A DNA stretch of 64,000 nt. It comes from Parahaliea mediterranea (lineage in GTDB: Bacteria > Pseudomonadota > Gammaproteobacteria > Pseudomonadales > Halieaceae). The translations under genes were made by a program, and so were the position numbers. The stretch covers positions 1 to 64,000 of the forward strand of contig NZ_JAFKCZ010000011.1 in assembly GCF_017255185.1 (NCBI RefSeq). The letters are read 5' to 3'. The notes under the pieces are model-generated. The model worked only from the letters and a program-made list of their open reading frames with translations, did no database searches and was not told the DNA's origin. This document shows, one piece after another, positions 54,866 to 62,401 of this stretch (position 1 is its first letter; the number at the start of each line of letters is the position of its first letter).

Positions 54866-55552
54866 TTATGATCCAGCGCGGACCTTGTCCAAGCCCTCGC
54901 GCAACTCCTTCGACCAGCGGCTCAGGATGCGGTCGGCCTCGGCCTTGTTGGTAACACTGCTGCTCCAGGTGAGATAGCCGTCGTCAAAGTCCCGCTGGCG
55001 GTCGACGATACGGCCGATCACCGCGTCCGTGGTGGCGTCCACCAGCTCGAGGTAGAGGGTCATCTCTCCGGACGAGGTGGTATAAGAGCGGCTCATGCCG
55101 GCGGAGCGCACGTCCGGCGCGTTGACGTCCAGGTTGATTATGGCCGGGCGCAGTACCAGCACTTCCTCGCCCTGGCTGAACTCTTCCACCACGTCGTAGG
55201 CCGGATCCCTGGCCAGGGCCTCGCGGAAATACTTGTCGCATTCAGCTCCCAGCTGGGACTTGATACGTTCGACGTCCTTCTGGGTCACCCGGTTGTTCAG
55301 GTCGATACGGTCCGTGTTCTGGTCCCGCATCCAGTTCTTGCGAAAGGCCACCTGGCATTGCGTGACACCGAACTTGTTGTACACCGTCAAATCCGTCCCG
55401 GGTTTCAGGTACACCGTGGCAAACTGGGTATCCGGCACCAGGTGCAGGCCGTCGAACGACACTTCCGGCGCGGATTGTTGCACCCCGGCGCAGGCGGACA
55501 GCAGCAGGCCGGCCCCCAGGGCGGCGAGTATCGAGAGTGCGGTTTTTTTCAT
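54866..55552 (-). CDS. DUF3313 family lipoprotein
   Basis: A 228-residue lipoprotein. The signal ends in the lipobox LSAC (MKKTALSILAALGAGLLLSAC). The mature part fits DUF3313: DGLHLVPDTQFATVYLKPGTDLTVY, CDKYFREALARDPAYDVV and VLRPAIINLDVNAPDV. The role is unknown; related proteins occur in outer-membrane contexts. The start is the ATG at 55552. The gap of about 334 bp to the next gene holds a terminator (55825-55850) and the promoter of this gene. Confidence 0.82.
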   Translation of the reverse strand: MKKTALSILAALGAGLLLSACAGVQQSAPEVSFDGLHLVPDTQFATVYLKPGTDLTVYNKFGVTQCQVAFRKNWMRDQNTDRIDLNNRVTQKDVERIKSQLGAECDKYFREALARDPAYDVVEEFSQGEEVLVLRPAIINLDVNAPDVRSAGMSRSYTTSSGEMTLYLELVDATTDAVIGRIVDRQRDFDDGYLTWSSSVTNKAEADRILSRWSKELREGLDKVRAGS

Positions 55553-55824
55553 TGTTTGTTCTCCTGGTCTCAAGGTACTTGTTTCCCTACTGGAGCGGTC
55601 CCTCCGGAAAGAAAGCAATGGCTACCGACGCAATTGAGTGTAGTCCATCGCACCGCTTGTGCCCACGGGCCATGCCATTCCACGGCGATTTGCGAACAGC
55701 GATCCGGTATTTCTACCAATCGGAACGCGACACTGGAAATAGCCAAATAGAATAACCGGGGTGGTTTTTATAACCACAGAATGATCGGCCGGCCATGTTT
55801 CACTCGGAATACTTTTCGCGGACC
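55553..55824. promoter_or_regulatory. Intergenic stretch upstream of the DUF3313 gene
   Basis: About 270 bp between the DUF3313 start and the terminator of the lipoprotein operon. No gene or clear repeat is seen. It must hold the DUF3313 promoter. Confidence 0.3.
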
Positions 55825-55850
55825 AAAAAAAACCCGCGCTTGCGCGCGGG
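55825..55850 (-). terminator. Rho-independent terminator of the receptor/lipoprotein operon
   Basis: On the minus strand, CCCGCGC GCAA GCGCGGG forms a strong hairpin followed by eight T. It lies 36 bp after the stop of the lipoprotein gene at 55887. Confidence 0.93.
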
Positions 55851-55886
55851 TCAAAAATTGGAACGGTTGAGTTCCTGTTCCGGGGA

Positions 55887-58715
55887 TCAGTCCAGGGAAC
55901 CCTCGATGATCCAGCCGCTCCACCAGGCGTCGGCGGGGGCGGTACCCGGCTCAACGGCGCCCACGTAAGTGGTGTCGTCGAATTCAAAGCCGGAACCGTT
56001 GTCGGTGGCCACGATACCCGGCGCCGCCACGTTGGCCGCAGCCTCGGTGATAGCATAGGCGCCATCGATGGTCACGGTGCTATTGGTCGCTTCGCCGGCA
56101 TTGTCTTCCACGTCGGCCGCGCGCTTGTTGTAGAAGCCGTCGGCGCACTCGCCCAGCACATTCACCAGGGTGACATCGGAAGGCACGATGTTGGAACCGT
56201 CGCCATTGACGTCGGCGTCATCGATGCGGACACAGCCCACATCGAAATCGCGCACCGCGGTGTTGTAGATCGCGGTAGTCAAGGCGCCGCGCAGGCGCAT
56301 GCCCGGCTGGGCTCCGGCATCGGACCCATCGTTGTTGTTGACGTCGCTGCCCAGGATCAGGATGTTGGCCAGGGTGGCCTCGGTTTCCGGAGCGTAGTCA
56401 TCATCGCTGGAGTTGGCCTCGATCGCACGCGGGTCGTTGGAACCGGTGGGCGCGGCCTTGTTGGGGTTCTTGCGGATGATGGCGTACTGGACGTTGCCCT
56501 TGTAACCCTCGTCATAGTCGATGTCGTCATCGTCGTTGTTGGTCAACACCACGTAACGGGCGTTGGCGGTGCCGCCAAACCACTCGATGCCATCGTCGAG
56601 GTTGCCGTGAACCTGCACGTACTCGATCAGGGTGTTGTAGCCCACGCCCTGGAGGGTCAGGCCGTTGATCTCGTTGTTCGGACCGGCCACCAGGCCACCC
56701 TCGGCAATACGCACGTAGCGCAGGGAGCCGGAGTCGTCCGCGGGATCGTTGCCGCCGTAGTTGCCGACCACGGTACCGCCCTCGCCGACCACGTTACACA
56801 CCGTGCCGCTGCCGAAGCAGGCGCCAGTGCCGCCCTGGCCGTACTGGGGCGCGAAGCCCTGCATGATGATACCGCCCCACTCGCCTTCGCCGTCGAAATT
56901 GTCATCGAGGCTGGAGAAGGTAATCGGGCTCGCGGCGGAGCCGTTGGCGATCAGCTTGGAACCGCGGGTCACGAGCAGGGAGCCGTCGTCAAAGGCCTTG
57001 ACGCTAACACCCGGACGCACGGTCAAGGTCACGCCGGCATCGCGCACGGCCTGGACATCGGCATCGTTGCTGACGCTCCGGTTGCCACTGCCGACCAGTA
57101 CCTCGCCGGACAGGCGCCACTCGACGCCGGCCACCAGGGTGTAGTCCTCATCGATAGTGCCGGAGATGGTGCACACGCTGCTGTCGCCATTACAGCTCAC
57201 GAAGTCCGCGGGAGCGACCACTTCACCGTCGACCTGGAGGCTGCCGGGGATGGTCCAACCTTCCCACCAGCCGGTAGCGGCGGATGGATCGACAGCGCCG
57301 ACATAGTTGGTCTGGTCGAAGGTGAAGCCAGAACCGTTATTGACCGCGTTGATCACCGGCGCCGAGGACAGCTGGGCCGCCGCCTCGTTGATCGCGAAGG
57401 TCGCGCTGTAGGTCAGCGTCTGGTTCACCACGTTGTTGACGGCGTCCGCCGTCTCGTGGGTGTAGATGCCGCCGGCACAATCGTTGAGGATATTGGTCAG
57501 GCTGACGTTTGACATCTCGATGATCGAACCGTCGCCATTGACGTCGGCATCGTCGATACGGATGCAGCCTTTGTTGAAGCCCTGCACCGAGGTGTTGAAG
57601 ATGCTGGTGGTCAAGGCCCCGCGCAGGCGCATGCCAGGCTGGGCACCGGCCTCGGAGGCGTCATCATTGTTGACCGGGCCACCGACGATAGTGACGTTGG
57701 CGATCACTGCCTCGGTTTCCGGCACGTACTCGTCGTCGGAGGAGTTGGCCTCGATGGCGCGTGGGTCGTTGGAGCCGGTGGGCGACTCTTTCTCCTGGTC
57801 CTTCTGGATAATGGCGTACTGGATGTTGCCCATGTAGCCTTCATCGTAGTCGATGTCGTCATCGTCGTTGCCGGTCAGTACCAGGTACTTCGCGTCCACG
57901 GTGCCGCCAAACCACTCGACACCGTCATCCAGGTTGTTGTGCACCTGCACGTACTCGACGATAGTGCCGTGGCCCACGCCCTGCAGGGTCAGGCCGTTCA
58001 CCTCGTTATTGGGGCCGGCCACCAGGCCGCCCTCGGCGATACGCACATAGCGGATGATGCCGCTGTCATCGGCCGGATCGTTGCCGCCGTAGACCGCGAC
58101 CTCGGTGCCGCCCTCGCCCTCTACGTTGCAGACTTCACCACTGCCGAAGCAGGCGCCGGTGCCGCCCTGGCCGTACTGGGGTGCGAAGCCCTGGACGACC
58201 ACGCCGCCCCACTCGCCCAGGCCGTCGTAGTTGTTGTCGAGGCTGGAGAAGGTGATGGGCATGGCCGCGGTGCCGTCGGCGATCAGGCGCGAGCCGCGGG
58301 TCACCAGCAGGGTGCCGTCGTCGAAGGCGCGGATATCGGTGCCGGCCTCGATTTCCAGGTCGACACCGGCGTCGCGAATCGCTTGCACATCGGCGGTGTC
58401 GGCGACTGTCTCGTTGCCCTCGCCCACGCGCACGGTGCCGGACAGGCGCCACTGGATGTCGCTGGTCAGTACATAGTCACTGTCGACCAGGCCACTCAGG
58501 GTGCCCACGCTGCAGTCGTCGTTGAAGCTGACGAAAGAGGCTTCGACCACATTGTCGCAGCTGCCGGTACCGGGATCGGGATCGGGGTCCGGATCGGGAG
58601 TGGGGGTACCGCCACCATCGACATTGATGGTGACATCATCGCCCTCATCGCCACTACAACCGGCCAGCGCGGTCAGCGCGACCAGGGTCGCTACAACAAG
58701 CCCTTTACGTTTCAT
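55887..58715 (-). CDS. Lipoprotein made of two copies of one ~430-residue domain, partner of a TonB receptor
   Basis: A 942-residue lipoprotein (lipobox LAGC, cysteine 20) with an aspartate/proline linker (PDPDPDPDPGTG). Two repeats follow, about 55-490 and 495-940, with matching landmarks: QWRLSGTVRVGEGNE/EWRLSGEVLVGSGNR, APQYGQGGTGACFGSG, YVRIAEGGLVAGPNNE, NDDDDIDYDEGY and TGSNDPRAIEANSSDD. The repeats are also alike at the DNA level, so duplication is fairly recent or strongly conserved. The DDDDIDYDE runs may bind calcium. It lies 88 bp downstream of a TonB-dependent receptor on the same strand and is likely the surface-exposed partner. Confidence 0.85.
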   Translation of the reverse strand: MKRKGLVVATLVALTALAGCSGDEGDDVTINVDGGGTPTPDPDPDPDPGTGSCDNVVEASFVSFNDDCSVGTLSGLVDSDYVLTSDIQWRLSGTVRVGEGNETVADTADVQAIRDAGVDLEIEAGTDIRAFDDGTLLVTRGSRLIADGTAAMPITFSSLDNNYDGLGEWGGVVVQGFAPQYGQGGTGACFGSGEVCNVEGEGGTEVAVYGGNDPADDSGIIRYVRIAEGGLVAGPNNEVNGLTLQGVGHGTIVEYVQVHNNLDDGVEWFGGTVDAKYLVLTGNDDDDIDYDEGYMGNIQYAIIQKDQEKESPTGSNDPRAIEANSSDDEYVPETEAVIANVTIVGGPVNNDDASEAGAQPGMRLRGALTTSIFNTSVQGFNKGCIRIDDADVNGDGSIIEMSNVSLTNILNDCAGGIYTHETADAVNNVVNQTLTYSATFAINEAAAQLSSAPVINAVNNGSGFTFDQTNYVGAVDPSAATGWWEGWTIPGSLQVDGEVVAPADFVSCNGDSSVCTISGTIDEDYTLVAGVEWRLSGEVLVGSGNRSVSNDADVQAVRDAGVTLTVRPGVSVKAFDDGSLLVTRGSKLIANGSAASPITFSSLDDNFDGEGEWGGIIMQGFAPQYGQGGTGACFGSGTVCNVVGEGGTVVGNYGGNDPADDSGSLRYVRIAEGGLVAGPNNEINGLTLQGVGYNTLIEYVQVHGNLDDGIEWFGGTANARYVVLTNNDDDDIDYDEGYKGNVQYAIIRKNPNKAAPTGSNDPRAIEANSSDDDYAPETEATLANILILGSDVNNNDGSDAGAQPGMRLRGALTTAIYNTAVRDFDVGCVRIDDADVNGDGSNIVPSDVTLVNVLGECADGFYNKRAADVEDNAGEATNSTVTIDGAYAITEAAANVAAPGIVATDNGSGFEFDDTTYVGAVEPGTAPADAWWSGWIIEGSLD

Positions 58716-58773
58716 GATTCAGTCCTTTTGCGTTAATGGTATCGCTGGTTGTTGCTGAATTTATGCAATCGAC

Positions 58774-58789
58774 GGCCCCGCAAGGGGCC
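58774..58789. promoter_or_regulatory. GC-rich hairpin between the receptor and lipoprotein genes
   Basis: GGCCCC GCAA GGGGCC, a perfect 6-bp stem with a GNRA-type loop, in the 88-bp gap between the receptor and the lipoprotein. No T-run follows, so it is probably not a terminator; it may slow or protect the transcript between the two genes. Confidence 0.5.
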
Positions 58790-58803
58790 GCCAACTGCGG
58801 TCA

Positions 58804-61800
58804 TCAAAAGTCGTAGGTGACCGAGGCGCCGAACACGGTGCCGGTCTGGTAGCTCTCGATCACGCGGTTGTTCTGCGAGTACTCGACATCCTCGTTCAGC
58901 AGGTTCTTCACCTGCAGCTCCAGGGTCAGGTTTTCGCCGAACAGCTTTTCGTAGGCGAAGTCGACCAGGATGCGGCCGTCCTCGAATTCCGGTCCGGTGT
59001 TCTCGCCGCGGCTGATGCGGAAAATCCGGTCGTCGAAGTAGTTCACCAGCAGGGTGAACTTCTGCTCGGTCGGGTAGTGATCAAAGCCCAGCTGGATATT
59101 GCCCAGCCACTCGGACTGGCCCTGCAGCTGGCGGCCGTTGGCGCTGGCGCCCTCCAGGCGAATGGAGTCCTCGGACAGCTCCACCTCCGAGTCGATGTAG
59201 GACACGTTGCCCTGCACGAACAGCAGGTAGTCCGCGGCGTCGATCAGGTTCATGTTGGCGTCCACCTCGATGCCCTTGAGCTTGGCGGAGTCCTGGTTGC
59301 GGAAGGTGATGCCCGAGGCCGCGGAGCCCGAGGCGTCCGGCAGCGCGCGCTCCACCGGCTGGTCGATATCCTTCTGGAAGAAGGCCACGGAGACACTCTC
59401 GTCCTCGGAGAAGTAGTACTCCATGCGCAGGTCGTAGTTCTCGATGGTGGACACCCGCAGGTCCGGGTTGCCGAAAATCGGGTCGTCGGTGTCCGGGTCG
59501 TAGGACAGGGACTCCGAACGCTCGATCAGGCCCGGGTAGGACACGGTCTCGCTGTAACCGGCCCGCAGCTGGATATCCTCGATGGGGCGGTAGGTCAGGT
59601 TGAGGGCCGGATAGACGTCGTCGTACTCCAGGTCGTTGTCGGTGCCGCCCTCTTCATTCGGGTACTCGAGGCTCTGGGTGAAGTCCTCGAAGCGGGCGCC
59701 GATGAGCATGCTCCAGGCGTCGCCGAAGTCGGTGTTGGCGCTCAGGTAGTAGGCCTGGATTTCTTCCTGGGAATTGTAGGAATCGGTGGCGGCGGTGTTG
59801 GCCGCCAGGCGAATCTTGTCCAGCACGTAGTTGTAGTACGGCAGCACCTCGGTTTCCAGGTTCTGGTCGATGCCCAGGTCGAGGTCGGCGTTGTCGCCGC
59901 GGCGAATACCGAAGCGGTACTGGGCCACCTCGCGGTCCTTGTCGGACCACAGGATGCCCGCCTTGAACTCCGTGGTATTGGCGCTGCCCCAGTCCAGCGG
60001 CACGGTGTAGTCCACGGTGACATCGTTGCTGTCCTCGGTCAGCTCCGACCAGCGGCGCTCGAAGGCCGAGGTGGACAGGTTGCCGTTGAAGTAGGTGTAC
60101 TGGCGGCGGTCCGGCTCGTCGCGATCGGTGCGCGAGTAGGCCAGGCGCCAGTCCAGCCGGTGCGTGCCGTGATCGAAGTCAAACTCGTTGTGGCCGGTAA
60201 ACTCCTGCGAGAAGAACTGGCGCTCGACCCATTGCAGGATGGCCTTGTCGACATCGCTGTCCTCGCGATCAACGCCGCTCTCCCAGCGGGTGGTGTCCTC
60301 GCTGTTGCGCAGCAGGATGGTCTTGCTGAGAATCTCGTCCGCGGCGCCGTACTCGTAACCGGCCACCACGTAGCCGTTGAGGGTCACCGTCTGCTGCGAG
60401 CGCATATAGCTGCCGGTGGTTTCCAGCGGGTTGGTCAGCGCGGCGCTACCGCGGTCGGAGGTGCTGTAGCCGTAGTCACCGGCGGCGTAGAAGCCGAACT
60501 CGCCACTGTCGGTGGGGAAGCGATCACCGTAGGAAACGGACAGCCCGCCCTCTGGCAGCGCGGTCTTTTCCGTGACGTTGTAGTCGTCCTGGAACGACAC
60601 GCCGTACTGGGCGGCCTCCAACGGCGAGGTGCAGCGATCGGGATCGATGGCCGGGTCGCAAACCGTCAGCGAGGTGCCGCCATTGGTGCCGTTGACCACA
60701 TTGCGCGGCAGGTCGCGCAGGCCGCTGTCGAAGCCGAGCCAGTCGCTGTTGGAGCCGCGGTAGCTGAGGATGTCGTCGCCGGTGAAGTCGAAGTTGTAGG
60801 CGGTGGAAGCCCCCACTTTGAACACCCGCTCGTCCGGTAGGCCCTTGGTATTGATCTTGATCGAACCGCCAGTGGTGGTGGCCAGCTGGTCGGGCGTGTA
60901 GGACTTCTGGATCTCGATACCGCCGAGGATATTGGTCGGGAACAGATCCAGCTGCACGTCGCGACGCTGGGGGTCGGTACTGGGCATCAGCAGGCCATTG
61001 AGCGTGCTGGAAATGTAGCGCCCGTCGAGGCCGCGCACGGTGGCGTACTTGGAGTCGGTCACCGCCACGCCGACGACCCGGTTCAGGGCCGCGGCGACAT
61101 CGGAGTCGCCGAAACGCTCCAGCATGGCCACGTCGATGGCGTTGGTGATGGAGGTCGCGTAGCGCTCCAGGGTGCCGGCGTCCTCGGTGGGATTGAACAC
61201 GCCCAGCACCACCACTTCTTCCAATGCGGTGGAGGGAAGCTGCAGCGTTTCCGCCGTGGATTCGGCGTAGAGTTTGACCTGGGCGGTGACACCCAGGTCG
61301 GCCAGCACGCGGATACCGGGTACGGTGGTATCGCGGTATTCGGGATGGGAGATTTTCAACTCGTACTCGCCACGTGGCACGTCGATCACGTAGACCCCGT
61401 TGGCATCGGTGGTGGCGGCCACGCCGGCCCCGCCGACCACCACGCTGGCGCCGGCGATCGGGCTGTTGGCGGTATTGGTCACGGTACCCGTCACGTAGCC
61501 CTCGGCACCGGCCTCGCCCGCCGTGAACTTGCGCACCGACACCTCGGGCTCGTCGCCCTTGGCGGACGTGAAGATCACGCTGACCTCCACATCCTCGTTC
61601 TGCGCCGACCGGAACTCGATGGGAAAATCGAGGTCATCATCTGACAGGATCAGCACGTGCTGCCCCGCCTGCAACTCGGCGCTCACCGTGCCGCGGCGGT
61701 CGGAAGCACCCGCCGGCGCGTCGTCCAGGGTGGCGACAACACCCTGCAGGGGCGCGTCGTCGAGGAATAGCTGCACATAGAGGCCGGCCGCCATCACCTG

Positions 61801-61851
61801 GTGCGACACCAGGGACAACAGCAGGCCAATGCAAAAATACGTTCTCTTCAT
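58804..61851 (-). CDS. TonB-dependent outer-membrane receptor with N-terminal extra domains
   Basis: A 1015-residue TonB-dependent receptor. After a signal peptide (MKRTYFCIGLLLSLVSHQVMA) comes a beta-sandwich domain and a carboxypeptidase-regulatory-like domain (about 115-200; GASVVVGGAGVAATTDANGVYVID). A TonB-box-like EEVVVLG is at about 210, followed by the plug (VTDSKYATVRGLDGRYISSTLNGLL) and a 22-strand barrel ending in SVTYDF with the terminal phenylalanine. It imports a large substrate, unknown here. The ATG at 61851 begins a clean signal peptide; upstream sequence is a shadow. It starts the operon with the duplicated lipoprotein. Confidence 0.93.
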   Translation of the reverse strand: MKRTYFCIGLLLSLVSHQVMAAGLYVQLFLDDAPLQGVVATLDDAPAGASDRRGTVSAELQAGQHVLILSDDDLDFPIEFRSAQNEDVEVSVIFTSAKGDEPEVSVRKFTAGEAGAEGYVTGTVTNTANSPIAGASVVVGGAGVAATTDANGVYVIDVPRGEYELKISHPEYRDTTVPGIRVLADLGVTAQVKLYAESTAETLQLPSTALEEVVVLGVFNPTEDAGTLERYATSITNAIDVAMLERFGDSDVAAALNRVVGVAVTDSKYATVRGLDGRYISSTLNGLLMPSTDPQRRDVQLDLFPTNILGGIEIQKSYTPDQLATTTGGSIKINTKGLPDERVFKVGASTAYNFDFTGDDILSYRGSNSDWLGFDSGLRDLPRNVVNGTNGGTSLTVCDPAIDPDRCTSPLEAAQYGVSFQDDYNVTEKTALPEGGLSVSYGDRFPTDSGEFGFYAAGDYGYSTSDRGSAALTNPLETTGSYMRSQQTVTLNGYVVAGYEYGAADEILSKTILLRNSEDTTRWESGVDREDSDVDKAILQWVERQFFSQEFTGHNEFDFDHGTHRLDWRLAYSRTDRDEPDRRQYTYFNGNLSTSAFERRWSELTEDSNDVTVDYTVPLDWGSANTTEFKAGILWSDKDREVAQYRFGIRRGDNADLDLGIDQNLETEVLPYYNYVLDKIRLAANTAATDSYNSQEEIQAYYLSANTDFGDAWSMLIGARFEDFTQSLEYPNEEGGTDNDLEYDDVYPALNLTYRPIEDIQLRAGYSETVSYPGLIERSESLSYDPDTDDPIFGNPDLRVSTIENYDLRMEYYFSEDESVSVAFFQKDIDQPVERALPDASGSAASGITFRNQDSAKLKGIEVDANMNLIDAADYLLFVQGNVSYIDSEVELSEDSIRLEGASANGRQLQGQSEWLGNIQLGFDHYPTEQKFTLLVNYFDDRIFRISRGENTGPEFEDGRILVDFAYEKLFGENLTLELQVKNLLNEDVEYSQNNRVIESYQTGTVFGASVTYDF

Positions 61852-62197
61852 AGGAAAGTGCCTTAACCCTGAACTGTGAACATGCTGGTTTAATCGCCCC
61901 CAAAACCCACCAACAAGCAGTGGCAAGGGGCGCACGGATCGCAATGACCCCCTAACGTTGGGTGCATACTAGGCCCGCAAGATGACAATTTTGTTAAAGA
62001 TTTGAGATTGCGCCGGTAAAAGTTAGCGCTTGCCTTGCAATCCCCTTCCCCGGCGCGGCTGCCGAAAGAACCACCCCCGGGGCGCGCGCCAAGGACGGCG
62101 GGCGACCCTGTCACAAATTGTTCAATTCCCTGACTTTTTCCTGCAACAGGCGGGCGCCATCCTGCGCCCAACGTGTTCTTTCAGGGAGAATTTCGCC
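61852..62197. promoter_or_regulatory. Divergent control region of receptor and small protein
   Basis: A 346-bp gap between two divergent genes. It contains an AT-rich stretch near 61980-62010 (on the minus strand TTAACAAAATTGTCATC) that may include the receptor promoter. No operator can be assigned. Confidence 0.35.
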
Positions 62198-62389
62198 ATG
62201 GCGAGCAATGCGGGATCCGTGAACAGGTACGAGAAACAGCAAATGCGCGACCAGATCCAGTGTCAGGTCGAGGAATTCCTCAAGCGCGGCGGCGAGATTC
62301 ACGTCATGGACGACGCCGGCAAGAGGAACAACAGCAAACGGGCCAGCGTCTGGCACGGACAGGAAGATATCCACCAGCTGATTGATTGA
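62198..62389 (+). CDS. Small FLxxGG-motif protein (SutA-like core)
   Basis: A 63-residue protein with core QCQVEEFLKRGGEIHVMDDAG. The EEFLxRGGxI pattern matches the protein at 34119 and the core of SutA. The rest is charged. AGGGAG is 9 nt before the ATG at 62198. It is followed 12 bp later by the acyltransferase gene, so the two are probably one transcript. Function unknown; a role with RNA polymerase is only suggested by the motif. Confidence 0.65.
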   Translation: MASNAGSVNRYEKQQMRDQIQCQVEEFLKRGGEIHVMDDAGKRNNSKRASVWHGQEDIHQLID

Positions 62390-62401
62390 CGAGGACAGCC
62401 A

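Noticed and set aside
59077-60840. A 587-codon plus-strand frame over the TonB receptor
   Set aside because: Antisense shadow of the receptor gene; no signal peptide or recognisable motif.
61970-62010. A Pho-box-like TTGTCATC upstream of the receptor
   Set aside because: Only one half-site is seen and spacing of the other elements does not match, so phosphate control is not supported.
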